Part shown: piece after piece, positions 15,435 through 23,873 of the stretch
Numbering within the stretch: the first letter of the stretch is position 1
Layout of the letters: the number at the start of each line of letters is the position of its first letter
Assembly (NCBI GenBank): GCA_020829485.1
Contig: JAIVFU010000071.1
Span: forward strand, 1-34,566
Reading direction: 5' to 3'
DNA from: Nostoc sp. CHAB 5834
Lineage (GTDB): Bacteria; Cyanobacteriota; Cyanobacteriia; Cyanobacteriales; Nostocaceae
Length of the DNA stretch: 34,566 nt
Notes under the pieces: generated by a model
What the model was told of the DNA's origin: nothing
The model's database searches: none
The model's input: only the letters and a program-made list of their open reading frames with translations
Position numbers and translations under genes: made by a program

Positions 15435-16169
15435 ATGATAATAGTAATATTTTTGGTTATTAGTGTTATCCTCAGCACAACTGCGAGTTTTGTTTTTGGA
15501 CTTCCCTGGTTGATGCCGATTTTAGGCGCTGCTGTCCCCTATCCCATTTTCTTTTTACAAGTACGTCGTCAACAGTATAAAAGTGCTTTTTGGTGGATGC
15601 TATTGTGGGGAGTTTTGCAGAGTATTGCCGTAATTGTAGCAACAGCGATGTCTACGACGGGCTACGCCTACGCACCAAAAACAGCAGCAAAAGTTATCCT
15701 CCGTGGACAGTCATACACTACAGAGATGTTGCACTGGATTCGCACGGGAGAAGGTATGGAAGGTTCACTCAATTTATTTTTACCAGACCATTTATTGCAC
15801 TACAGGATTTTTTGTATTCTCTGCGTTGTCACCTTAAGTAGTGCGGCATTGATATTCGGCACTTGGATGCTGAACTACATGAATTTTTATGTTGCAGAAT
15901 TAGTGAAAGTTAGCGCTAAACCTTGGTTAGCAGCTATTTTAGGGTGGTATCCTTGGTCACTTCTGCGGATAATTGGTTTTATCGCCACTGGGGTAGCTTT
16001 AGCTGCTTTAGGATTAAATTTAGTAACTCGCATCAGAGGCGAAGTTCCTAAATCTCCCTTTCCAAAAACTTATATGTTAATTGGGATTGGTTTTGTAATT
16101 GCGGATATTGTTGTCAAAGCACTTCTAGCGCCTATTTGGCAAAAACTGCTGTTGTCTGCGTTGGGTTAA
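15435..16169 (+). CDS. Conserved polytopic membrane protein with an inserted small repeat
   Basis: I do not recognise a named family. The 244-residue protein has about five or six hydrophobic helices: ~1-38 (probably two), 48-72, 120-147, 164-190 and 212-240. A polar section at ~80-115 contains HWIRTGEGMEGSLNLFLPDH. Residues ~71-79 (AMSTTGYAY) are encoded by a 24-bp dispersed repeat (15647-15670) that also occurs, inverted and in another reading frame, inside the MFS gene at 33430-33453. The gene is convergent with hpsP and overlaps its end by four bases. It may or may not belong to the polysaccharide cluster. Confidence 0.75.
   Translation: MIIVIFLVISVILSTTASFVFGLPWLMPILGAAVPYPIFFLQVRRQQYKSAFWWMLLWGVLQSIAVIVATAMSTTGYAYAPKTAAKVILRGQSYTTEMLHWIRTGEGMEGSLNLFLPDHLLHYRIFCILCVVTLSSAALIFGTWMLNYMNFYVAELVKVSAKPWLAAILGWYPWSLLRIIGFIATGVALAALGLNLVTRIRGEVPKSPFPKTYMLIGIGFVIADIVVKALLAPIWQKLLLSALG
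15647..15670 (+). repeat. 24-bp small dispersed repeat inside a coding region
   Basis: The 24-mer (begins GATGTCTACGACGGG, ends CTACGCCTA) is identical to the reverse complement of 33430-33453. Here it is read as (A)MSTTGYA(Y). The following CGCA is shared with the repeat piece at 7093-7105. Repeats of this size class are known from Nostoc genomes. Confidence 0.85.
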
Positions 16170-17344
16170 ATTAATTTGTTTGTGAGAATTTCCTGGTAGG
16201 CTTGGATTGTTTGCCTTGCGATCGCATCCCAGCTAAAATTTTCCAATGCATATTTTTGGGCGTTTAATCCCCGCCGTTGGCATTCTGCGGGATTTTGCAA
16301 AGCTTCTTGCAGTAACTCTACCAGTGGTTGGATATCTGTTGCACCTACCCAACCCGACTCACTATCACGTATCTGTTGCCAAATATGTACTTGGTCAGAA
16401 ATAACTACAGGTACACCTGCTACCATTGCTTCAGCTACAGCAATCCCAAAATTTTCGTAGTAGGAAGGTAAGACAAATAAATCAGCAGCTTGTAGTAAAC
16501 TAACTTTGAGTTCACCAGTGACAAAACCTGTAATTGTAGTGTGCGATCGCAGTGGTGAATTGTGAATTTGGGATATTATCTTTTTTTCGTAATATGGATC
16601 TTGAGGATTTGTCCCAGCTAAGACAAAATGAAACTTATAACCAACAGTTAAGAGCTTCTCTAACGCCGGAATCAACAAATTTAACCCCTTTTTCGGGTCA
16701 ATTCGTGACATAAACAATACTAAAGGTACATCCTCTGGTATTTCTAACTGACTACATACATTTTTAACGGGTGATTGAGGCGGAATCACACCCAAGGGAA
16801 TTACCAAATCTGGCGTAGATACTCCAAATCTTTCTGATATTTTAGCTTCTTGCTCGCTGGTAAAATGAATAGCTGCCGCACCAGCTAAATTTTGACGTTC
16901 TATAATTGCGACATAAAGCTGTTTTAATTGTTTTTTCTTCCGTAAATCAGCCGGATCGAGAGTACCTAAAGGACGGAAAATATAAGGTAGTTTTTGCTGA
17001 CGGCACACAATAGCAGCAGCACTACTTATGGGAGAGAATAGAGCATGAATATGTGCTATATCAAACTCGTCAGCATGACGTTTTAGCCAGTTTAATAAAT
17101 CCAGGGAAAACTTGTAGCGCCGAAATGGGGCGCAACGAAAGTAAATTATTTCATAACCATCTTGTTTAATTGGGCGATTTAAAGGAACATCCAGAGGTGT
17201 TTGACCATTATCACCATTACTATCAGTTGTGAGAATTGTAACTTCTGCTCCCTCTTTTACCAAAGCTGGAGCTAATCCTAGTACCATTTGACTGGGACCA
17301 CCGTAAATTAGAGAAATTGAGGGAACAATTTGTAATATTTTCAT
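16166..17344 (-). CDS. hpsP: GT4 glycosyltransferase, HpsP-like
   Basis: This 392-residue GT-B-fold glycosyltransferase of family 4 has the N-terminal GGPSQMVLGLAPAL acceptor-side loop, a donor-binding region with RIDPKKGLNLLIPAL, and the E-x7-E motif in ENFGIAVAEAMVAGVPVV. It is the last gene of a five-gene minus-strand set whose order and types match hpsL-M-N-O-P of the hormogonium polysaccharide locus in N. punctiforme. Such enzymes build the secreted polysaccharide needed for gliding. The GT4 assignment is firm; the sugar specificity and the hpsP name rest on gene order and memory. Confidence 0.8.
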   Translation of the reverse strand: MKILQIVPSISLIYGGPSQMVLGLAPALVKEGAEVTILTTDSNGDNGQTPLDVPLNRPIKQDGYEIIYFRCAPFRRYKFSLDLLNWLKRHADEFDIAHIHALFSPISSAAAIVCRQQKLPYIFRPLGTLDPADLRKKKQLKQLYVAIIERQNLAGAAAIHFTSEQEAKISERFGVSTPDLVIPLGVIPPQSPVKNVCSQLEIPEDVPLVLFMSRIDPKKGLNLLIPALEKLLTVGYKFHFVLAGTNPQDPYYEKKIISQIHNSPLRSHTTITGFVTGELKVSLLQAADLFVLPSYYENFGIAVAEAMVAGVPVVISDQVHIWQQIRDSESGWVGATDIQPLVELLQEALQNPAECQRRGLNAQKYALENFSWDAIARQTIQAYQEILTNKLI

Positions 17345-17379
17345 TTTTTTGTCATTTTTAATTTATCCTTTGTTATTCA

Positions 17380-18555
17380 CTAATCACTAATGACTAAATC
17401 TTGATAAAACTCTAATTGCTGTTTAGCCAAAGCTTTATTTGTATATTTAATCATTGCTTTTTGATAACCCATTTCACCCAGAGTATGAGCAAAATCTGGT
17501 TTATCCATTAATTGGACTAAGCAATTAGCAAGGGCTGGAACATCACCTTCAGGAAATACTAAACCAGCATCGCCAATTACATAAGGAATTTCACCAGAAT
17601 CAGAACCAATCACAGGTACTTGGCAAGCCATCGCCTCAATTAGCACATGACCAAATTGTTCTTTCCAGCCAACAGAAGTTAAGGTTTTAAAATTGTGAGT
17701 TGTTTCTGAAGGCAGTACTAAAGTACTCATTAAATTAATATAATTTGCAACTTCGTTATGGGGAACACTTTCTACCAAAGTTAATCGTTCTTCAATATTG
17801 TTTTCTGCCGCGATTTTGATTAATTGACCTTGCAACTCTCCTCGTCCCAGCAGCAGTAATTTCCAAGGTTTATTTTTCAAAGTTATTAAGGCTTGTAAAA
17901 GCGTTAACAAACCCTTCTCTTGCACAAATCGCCCAACAAAACCTACAATAAAATCTTCTTTTTTAATATTCAACTTAGCTGCTAACTCTGGTTGAGCCTT
18001 GGGAGTAAATAAACTTTCGTCTACACCCAACTGCGGCATAACTTTAATTGCCCCTTTATATCCCCGTTGCCGCAAAACTTCTGCTCCATCTTGATTGCCA
18101 GAAATAATGCCGTGGCTGTGATTGAGGTTATATTTTTCTAACAAAGCAATTGGTAATTTCAGATGATATGGTAAATTCCACCAGGTAAAAAATACATTTT
18201 TTGCCTTGAGTCCTAATAGTTGATTTAAGGCAATCATCTGAGTATAAGCTAGTCCTCTAGACCCTTGTTCAACTTGGATCATTTGGGGACGAAATTCTTT
18301 TAACAAAGATATCAAATCAGCACCAAAGGTAAGGAGTCCCTGATGATTTTGACTGAAATTAGAAACAGGAACTATTCTAAATTTGCCTTCATCACGGTAT
18401 TCAGTTTCAATAATTTTATTTTGTACACCACCTGGTTTCCAGCGCTTTGGTACTACAACTGTCACTTCAACATCGGGTTCTAGTTGAGATAAAGCACGTA
18501 GTTTTTCACAGTTGAGGTCTACGATATAAGTGTGACTAGCAACTAAGATTTTCAT
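17380..18555 (-). CDS. hpsO: GT4 glycosyltransferase, HpsO-like
   Basis: This 391-residue family-4 glycosyltransferase has an N-terminal Rossmann domain (MKILVASHTYIVDLNCEKL), the donor domain with FVGRFVQEKGLLTLL at about 208-222, and the nucleotide-sugar motif EQFGHVLIEAMACQVPVIGSD (given in part). It lies 35 bp upstream of the hpsP-like gene on the same strand, with a heptamer-type tract on either side. By position it corresponds to hpsO. The acceptor and the sugar cannot be deduced. Confidence 0.8.
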   Translation of the reverse strand: MKILVASHTYIVDLNCEKLRALSQLEPDVEVTVVVPKRWKPGGVQNKIIETEYRDEGKFRIVPVSNFSQNHQGLLTFGADLISLLKEFRPQMIQVEQGSRGLAYTQMIALNQLLGLKAKNVFFTWWNLPYHLKLPIALLEKYNLNHSHGIISGNQDGAEVLRQRGYKGAIKVMPQLGVDESLFTPKAQPELAAKLNIKKEDFIVGFVGRFVQEKGLLTLLQALITLKNKPWKLLLLGRGELQGQLIKIAAENNIEERLTLVESVPHNEVANYINLMSTLVLPSETTHNFKTLTSVGWKEQFGHVLIEAMACQVPVIGSDSGEIPYVIGDAGLVFPEGDVPALANCLVQLMDKPDFAHTLGEMGYQKAMIKYTNKALAKQQLEFYQDLVISD

Positions 18556-18565
18556 CTATCCTTTG

Positions 18566-18605
18566 TTATTCACTAATGACTAATGACCAATGACCAATGA
18601 CTAAT
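18566..18605. repeat. Heptamer tandem repeat between hpsN and hpsO
   Basis: The short spacer consists almost wholly of degenerate ACTAATG/ACCAATG units, the same heptamer as at 5900-5930. A weaker tract with CACTAATG units lies at 17374-17395 after hpsO. Confidence 0.75.
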
Positions 18606-18607
18606 AA

Positions 18608-19588
18608 CTAAATTTGTTTATCCAATCGGCTGTAAATTTGACCATCGTTCCAAAGTGATTCAATGACAGTACCCAAGGCTTTGAAAAAACCCAAAGTGTA
18701 GAAAATAGCGCGAGTAGCAATTTTGATAGGGGAACCGCTTTTGTTACAAGGTGGGTGTCCGAGAACGTGACAGTCAAATAAACGGGCGTATAAGCGTAAA
18801 GCTTGACTAGCAGTAAGGTTTTTCAGCCCTAGTAAAAAATGGTTGTGGTAGAAGGTGAGTTGATATTTTAGCGATCGCATACTAATATCATGACAACCCC
18901 CTGTTTCTTCGCCTAAATGCACCAAATGCGCTTCTGGGTCGTACCAAATCTTATACCCCGTCTGTCGCACCCGCAAACAAAAATCTGACTCTTCCCGCAC
19001 AGCACTACCGCGAAACCTCTCATCAAACCTCAGTTCATACTTAGTAAAAATTTCGCGGCGAAATGACATATTGCAACCCCTAGCTGTCAGTACTTGCTGA
19101 GGTTTGATGGTATGTACTAAATCAATATGATACCAAGCAATTCCTGGATCCATAGCTTGGGGAGGCAAATATTCAATCTGTAAATCTCCTCCAGAATCAC
19201 CTAATTTCATTCTGTCAAATACCCGACCGGCTACAGCCCCCACTTCTGGATTTTGTAAATAATTTTTCGCATGGGCTGTTAACAATTCTGGGGTTAGCTG
19301 AACATCATCATCAATAAATAATATTATTTCACCAGATGACCGCCGCACAGCATAATTTCGCGCTCCTGGCAAACTTGCCCAATCTAAGCGCAACCATTTA
19401 ATTTTACCTGCCCCCGCCATCTCTTCTAGATAGGCTTGAATTTCTGGTTGGTGTTTTAGGGTTTGGTCTACCACTAAAACTTCAAAATTTGGATAGTCTT
19501 GTTTCAAAACATCTACAATGCTATCCCGTAGGGCTTCCTCTCGACCATAGGTAGGGATAACCACAGTAATTAATGGCCAATTATCCAT
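18608..19588 (-). CDS. hpsN: GT2 glycosyltransferase, HpsN-like
   Basis: This 326-residue GT-A-fold family-2 glycosyltransferase has the N-terminal ITVVIPTYGREEALRDSI strand-helix. The metal-binding D-D-D motif is IILFIDDDVQLTPE near residues 89-102, and the acceptor-side block SDFCLRVRQTGYKI with GEETGG follows. It is a membrane-associated enzyme of polysaccharide assembly by family; the C-terminal region has no clear transmembrane helix. It matches hpsN by position and type. A 288-bp spacer rich in small palindromic repeats separates it from hpsM, so it may have its own promoter. Confidence 0.8.
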   Translation of the reverse strand: MDNWPLITVVIPTYGREEALRDSIVDVLKQDYPNFEVLVVDQTLKHQPEIQAYLEEMAGAGKIKWLRLDWASLPGARNYAVRRSSGEIILFIDDDVQLTPELLTAHAKNYLQNPEVGAVAGRVFDRMKLGDSGGDLQIEYLPPQAMDPGIAWYHIDLVHTIKPQQVLTARGCNMSFRREIFTKYELRFDERFRGSAVREESDFCLRVRQTGYKIWYDPEAHLVHLGEETGGCHDISMRSLKYQLTFYHNHFLLGLKNLTASQALRLYARLFDCHVLGHPPCNKSGSPIKIATRAIFYTLGFFKALGTVIESLWNDGQIYSRLDKQI

Positions 19589-19876
19589 GATTTTTATTAA
19601 GTAATTTTGCTACTTCGATAATAACCTTATCGAAACAGAATTCAGGAGTCAGGAATCAGAATTCAGTTGGCTATTGTGTATGACTGGCGGATAGCGTAGC
19701 GTAAAGCCTACGGCATGGCTTCGCTTAGAGCGAGTATTCGAGCGGAGCGTCTGAATAAGTGGCGTTTTTGCACCCCCACTAAATATGCAGATTTAAGTAA
19801 AGCGGCGTAAATAATTAAAGGTTCGTAGTAAGGACTTTAGTCCTCAAATTTTGACTTCTGACTTCTGAATTCTTCT
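19589..19876. other. Repeat-containing spacer between hpsM and hpsN
   Basis: These 288 bp hold an AGTCAGGAATCAGAATTCAG-type tandem segment, a cluster of small dispersed repeats at ~19686-19755 (GCGTAGCGTAAAGCCTACGG, GCTTCGCTTAGAGCGAG, CGGAGCGTCTG) and the GTAGTAAGGACTTTAGTCCT motif at 19825-19844 that is also found in the nested element at 10381-10444. Confidence 0.65.
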
Positions 19877-21034
19877 TCAAACTCCGGCTGCTGCTGCATA
19901 AAGATCATCAAATAACTCATTTTGCTTTTCAGAGTTATGCACAAGTTGCGCTTGAGCTAACGCTCCTGCACTTAAAAATTCGTAATGTTCTCGTTTATCA
20001 CTTCTATCAAGAAATTGAATGATTTGTTGCAATGCTTGCTCTGCCAAATCATCATAAGTGCTATTTAAAATTTCCCAATATTCATTAGTTTTAGTTTTCT
20101 CTCCATGCAGCCAATTACTCCAGTGTCTAACTTCATTAATTGGTAACTCTAAAATATAGCCATTTTCGCCATGACGAATAAACTCTGGTAAGGCGCATAC
20201 ATTTGTTGTAATTGCAGGAGTTGCAACTGAAAAACCTTCGATGATACTATAGCCGTAAGTATCATGCAATGTCGCCATTAATTGAAAATGACTTTGCGAT
20301 AATAACTCAATCACTTTCTCATTAGGAATATTTTTATGAAAGACAACGTTATTTAAATTCAATAACTTTAAATCCTCTAGATATTTAGTGCGATCGGGGA
20401 AATCAGTTGGTACTCCTGAACCATGTCCCAGTTCTGAAATTATATGTAAAGTAATAGGTAAACCTAATTTCTCAGCTTTTTTAGCGAGTCTTAAAGCAAC
20501 AACTCCGCCTTTGCGGGCAATGTGATTTCCTATAAATACAAGCTGGAGATTTTGCTGTTGCTGATAAAGCTTTGATTGGTTAACCATTACTGGAAAATTT
20601 GGATGAATAACATCTAACTTTTTACTGACTTTTTGTTCTATTTTCCAACCTTGTATCCGGTTAATTAATCTCAACTTGGCATAATCAGAAATAGCGATAA
20701 TTTTCTGGCAATTATCTAGCGCTAAACGATTATTTAATAAGTCATAAATTACAGCTTCGCCTTGATTTTGAGGATTTCTATATAAAACACGATGATCCTC
20801 AAAGGTGAGAAACCAAGGTTTGTTTGTATATAAAATTTTGTTGAAAGAATGAATAGCCTGGTATCTTCCCCATAGAGGCTGCCAGGCCATAAAACTGCCT
20901 AAAGGATACCAAATTTTATCTATAGGATATCTGCCTGCGGGGAAAGGCTTGGGGCGGATAAGTGTATGCCGAGAATTTCGAGGTAGGTTGGGAATGCTGA
21001 GGTGTTTTTGACCTCCTATGATAACTTTTGCCAT
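19877..21034 (-). CDS. hpsM: GT4-like glycosyltransferase, HpsM-like
   Basis: This 385-residue protein has the C-terminal half of a GT-B glycosyltransferase: LQLVFIGNHIARKGGVVALRLA at about 165-186 (given in part) and YGYSIIEGFSVATPAITTNV near 260-280, which replaces the usual E-x7-E with an S-x2-EGF form. The N-terminal half is less standard (WYPLGSFMAWQPLWGRYQAIHSFN). It starts 11 bp after hpsL, so the two are surely co-transcribed. The name is by position in the L-M-N-O-P order. Confidence 0.75.
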   Translation of the reverse strand: MAKVIIGGQKHLSIPNLPRNSRHTLIRPKPFPAGRYPIDKIWYPLGSFMAWQPLWGRYQAIHSFNKILYTNKPWFLTFEDHRVLYRNPQNQGEAVIYDLLNNRLALDNCQKIIAISDYAKLRLINRIQGWKIEQKVSKKLDVIHPNFPVMVNQSKLYQQQQNLQLVFIGNHIARKGGVVALRLAKKAEKLGLPITLHIISELGHGSGVPTDFPDRTKYLEDLKLLNLNNVVFHKNIPNEKVIELLSQSHFQLMATLHDTYGYSIIEGFSVATPAITTNVCALPEFIRHGENGYILELPINEVRHWSNWLHGEKTKTNEYWEILNSTYDDLAEQALQQIIQFLDRSDKREHYEFLSAGALAQAQLVHNSEKQNELFDDLYAAAAGV

Positions 21035-21045
21035 TTTTATTTCAT

Positions 21046-22692
21046 TTAAATTGTTTTTAGACGTTTTTTCTTGTTTTTTTGCTGAGGGTTGGCATCTTCT
21101 ATATCTTGTTTATCCAGTTCTGGCAATTTAAAAAGAACTCCCGCAAAAAACCAATAATAGACAGCAACCGGATCAACATCCAGAGGATAGTAGTAGGTGT
21201 TGTAGCTAATAAACAATATAAACACCCACAAAGCTGCTCCGTAACTGCGGAAATTACGGTTCTTTATGGAGCGATAGGTTTTAAAGCTAATAATTGTTAA
21301 ACTTGTTACCAAAGCCAGAAAAGCTAGCACTCCAAAAATTCCAACTTCAAAAAGTACTTTGGGGTAGTAGGTTTCCACCAGCTTAGTTTTACCCATTACC
21401 CGGGCAGAGTTAGTTGCTCGTCCTAAACCACTTCCCAGTGGGCCGTCTACGTTTTTCCAATTCTCTTCAAATTGCTGGACGATAAAATCTTGAGGTGGTG
21501 AAGCCTCCCATCGACCTGTAAAACTCTCGCTTCTTTGTTGCACTACATCAGGGTTAGTTACCATTGCTATTCCCAGAACTAGGGCAAGTCCTATCCCTAT
21601 GGGGATAAATCGTTTAAGGTTGCCAATTTGACCAGTGAGCAATAGCAAAATCCCGAAGCAGATTGGTACTAAAGCTAAGGCGATTCTTTGTCCAGAGATT
21701 ACAGCATTGATAAAGACTGTTACTAAAGAACCTAAACCGATGAGTCGCCATATTGGGGAGGGGTCGGTGAAGCCGGTGGCAAAAGTAAAAAAGGTGCTGG
21801 AAATTAAGAACCATGCCCACTGCCAAGGAGCTACAAATGTTCCTGGTAGGCGAATGACTCCTTCTTCGGGACTATATAAGAGCGCTCCACCAAAATAACA
21901 CCGGGCTTCTAGTGATGTGACAAATAGGGCATTTCCTTCAAGACCTCTAGTGCCTTGACATACACCAGTTAGTAGTAACAGGTATTGAATAAATCCCAAC
22001 ACACAGCAAATCAGTATGAGGACAATCTGGAGGCGCGATAAAAATAGAAAATCCCGCTTATCTCGAATTAGATAGTAGGCACAACCAATTAGGGGGACAT
22101 AGCCTAAAAATACTTTCAGTCCCAGAATGCCCATGCCTAATGGTATTTCTTGGGGTGCTTTTTCTAATAGTGCTACACTAGGCGGGTTAAACTGCTGTCC
22201 ACCATTGACAAACAACAGCGTTAGCAGACTACAACCCAAGACAATATAAAGTGGGGTTTTAATGCCTTGAGGAATAATTAGGGGTAGCCCCTGTTTACGA
22301 CAAGTCTGCCAAAGTCCAATTACGGCTGGAACATAAAAGGCATCTTTAGCTAATTGGAGTATGGGACTATTGCCCAAGTAGTAGGTGATAGTACCCCCAA
22401 TAGGTACGTAAATGATGAAGGCATATAGCGCTTGACGCGGGTATTTGTAGGAAAGGGATATGACGAATATCCCCAAGACACCAGGGACTGCTACTTTTAT
22501 TCCACCTACGAAAAAAAGTAGAATGCCAACTAAGACACTGACAAAAGTGGCAGTGGTGACTAAGCTAGTGAGTTCTTTACGTGCTTGGGCTGCTTTGCGC
22601 TTTTGGGCTAACTGTTCTTTGAGGCTAAGACTAGGAGCTTCTTTTTTACCCTGTTTTTTTGATTTTTGATTTTTTGATTTTGATTTCGGCAT
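21046..22692 (-). CDS. hpsL: Polysaccharide polymerase/ligase-like membrane protein, HpsL-like
   Basis: This 548-residue integral membrane protein has about ten to twelve hydrophobic helices after a very basic cytoplasmic N-terminus (MPKSKSKNQKSKKQGKKE, residues 1-18). It has a large extracytoplasmic loop in the second half (~385-425, RSESFTGRWEASPP and GPLGSGLGRATN), which is the usual layout of O-antigen polymerase/ligase (Wzy/WaaL) proteins. It ends in another Lys-rich tail (KNKKKRLKTI). By order and composition it matches HpsL of the hormogonium polysaccharide locus. Polymerase versus ligase activity cannot be decided here. Confidence 0.82.
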   Translation of the reverse strand: MPKSKSKNQKSKKQGKKEAPSLSLKEQLAQKRKAAQARKELTSLVTTATFVSVLVGILLFFVGGIKVAVPGVLGIFVISLSYKYPRQALYAFIIYVPIGGTITYYLGNSPILQLAKDAFYVPAVIGLWQTCRKQGLPLIIPQGIKTPLYIVLGCSLLTLLFVNGGQQFNPPSVALLEKAPQEIPLGMGILGLKVFLGYVPLIGCAYYLIRDKRDFLFLSRLQIVLILICCVLGFIQYLLLLTGVCQGTRGLEGNALFVTSLEARCYFGGALLYSPEEGVIRLPGTFVAPWQWAWFLISSTFFTFATGFTDPSPIWRLIGLGSLVTVFINAVISGQRIALALVPICFGILLLLTGQIGNLKRFIPIGIGLALVLGIAMVTNPDVVQQRSESFTGRWEASPPQDFIVQQFEENWKNVDGPLGSGLGRATNSARVMGKTKLVETYYPKVLFEVGIFGVLAFLALVTSLTIISFKTYRSIKNRNFRSYGAALWVFILFISYNTYYYPLDVDPVAVYYWFFAGVLFKLPELDKQDIEDANPQQKNKKKRLKTI

Positions 22693-22758
22693 AGTGGCGC
22701 TGTAGCCTATCAGCCTTAAAAAACAATCTATAGCTTACATACAAATGGATTGCAATGG

Positions 22759-23499
22759 CTATAGCGTGTACAAGCCGAATTCATCCTTAATTGATTGAGT
22801 TAGGGATTTTCGATCAAAAATATTGAAGTTTAACTTCATTGAACCATAAAAAAGATTTTCTCCTGTTTCTACAATGTAAACTGCTCCGGGAAATGGCAAT
22901 GGTTCAATAGGTTTAGCTTTGTCTTCTAATACGCCTCTGACTTTCCCGTGGTCTATATAATATTTGTAATATCCATAACCCCGATCATATTCGGCCTTTT
23001 CTGGTAAAAAATTTAAGTCATATCGGATAATATTGGATGTGCCGCACATTGAATAGAAATTTTTTCTTTTAATATATATATATTTACTACCTTCTTTATA
23101 TTTATAACCTTTATTGATAAACCATCCATTAGAGTTAGGATGTTGCTTAATAAATGCGGCTAATTTTTTACTGATGCAATCATCTGCATCAACTGCCATA
23201 GTGTGAGTTGGAGAAAATTGATAAGCATACATTAATCCCTTCAAGATTTTTCGCCCTTTATCTGTGTCTCCTCTAGCTATAGTATTTGTCTCGTTGGGAG
23301 GAGGAAAATCAACTGTAATGTACGTAATTTGGGGATGATTAAATTCTATTTTTGGCTGTTCATGGCAAACGACAATAGCGTGAAAATCAGGAGAGGTTTG
23401 ATTGCAAATTGATTTGATGCATCTTTCAAATGATTGGGTGACACGCTCCCAGGAGTTGGAAACTTGCGGACTTTTCAGTGGGATAACAAAAACAAGCAT
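22759..23499 (-). CDS. GT-A (family 2-like) glycosyltransferase next to hpsL
   Basis: This 246-residue protein has the N-terminal half of a GT-A fold: MLVFVIPLKSPQVSNSWERV, NQTSPDFHAIVVCHEQP, and the DxD-type metal motif MAVDADDCISKKL near residues 100-112. The C-terminal part (YDRGYGYYKYYIDHGKV) is not familiar. It precedes hpsL by 66 bp on the same strand and may lead the operon. A role in adding a sugar to the same polysaccharide is likely from context only. Confidence 0.75.
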   Translation of the reverse strand: MLVFVIPLKSPQVSNSWERVTQSFERCIKSICNQTSPDFHAIVVCHEQPKIEFNHPQITYITVDFPPPNETNTIARGDTDKGRKILKGLMYAYQFSPTHTMAVDADDCISKKLAAFIKQHPNSNGWFINKGYKYKEGSKYIYIKRKNFYSMCGTSNIIRYDLNFLPEKAEYDRGYGYYKYYIDHGKVRGVLEDKAKPIEPLPFPGAVYIVETGENLFYGSMKLNFNIFDRKSLTQSIKDEFGLYTL

Positions 23500-23873
23500 T
23501 TTATTACCTTATAGAAGATAATCAATGAACATATAGGGTTATCGTTTACGTGAGGTACACCCGTAGGGGCACGGCACTGCCCATATGTGTCAACTTAAGC
23601 TAAAAGTAGCTTAACTGTTGGCGAACTCACCCGCCTGGGAATAAATTCCAAGGCTAATAGCTAAAGTCTACTGAAGTAGACTAAAGATTTTGGGTATATT
23701 TTAGTCATCTGAAGATGACTTTCGCTATTAGCAAGGAACTTCAGTTCCTTGCGAGACATGACTTTTACGTTAAGTTGACACCAATGGGCACTGCCCTGCC
23801 CCTACTTAATTTAATGAACCATGAAGACTCGAAGGACAGAAAATAAGTAATCTTACACGGTGAGGAGAGTAAC
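23500..23873. other. Spacer holding mobile repeat copy C
   Basis: These 374 bp contain no gene. Most of it is the complete mobile repeat at 23587-23781, itself embedded in wider inverted arms GTAGGGGCACGGCACTGCCC (from 23563) and GGGCACTGCCCTGCCCCTAC (to 23805). The rest is AT-rich promoter sequence for the glycosyltransferase gene and the downstream side of glmM. Confidence 0.7.
23587..23781 (-). mobile_element. 195-bp mobile repeat, copy C (complete, inverted relative to copy B)
   Basis: Ends are GTGTCAACTTAAGC (23587-23600) and ACGTTAAGTTGACAC (to 23781). The interior has the AGTCTACTGAAGTAGACT and GGAACTTCAGTTCC palindromes of copies A and B, in the opposite order. The surrounding GTAGGGGCACGG...CCTGCCCCTAC arms suggest it lies inside, or is part of, a second palindromic element. 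Confidence 0.8.

Noticed and set aside
21079..21898. Plus-strand frames within hpsL
   Set aside because: They are antisense to a long membrane-protein gene with coherent hydrophobic helices, and have no ribosome sites or family features.
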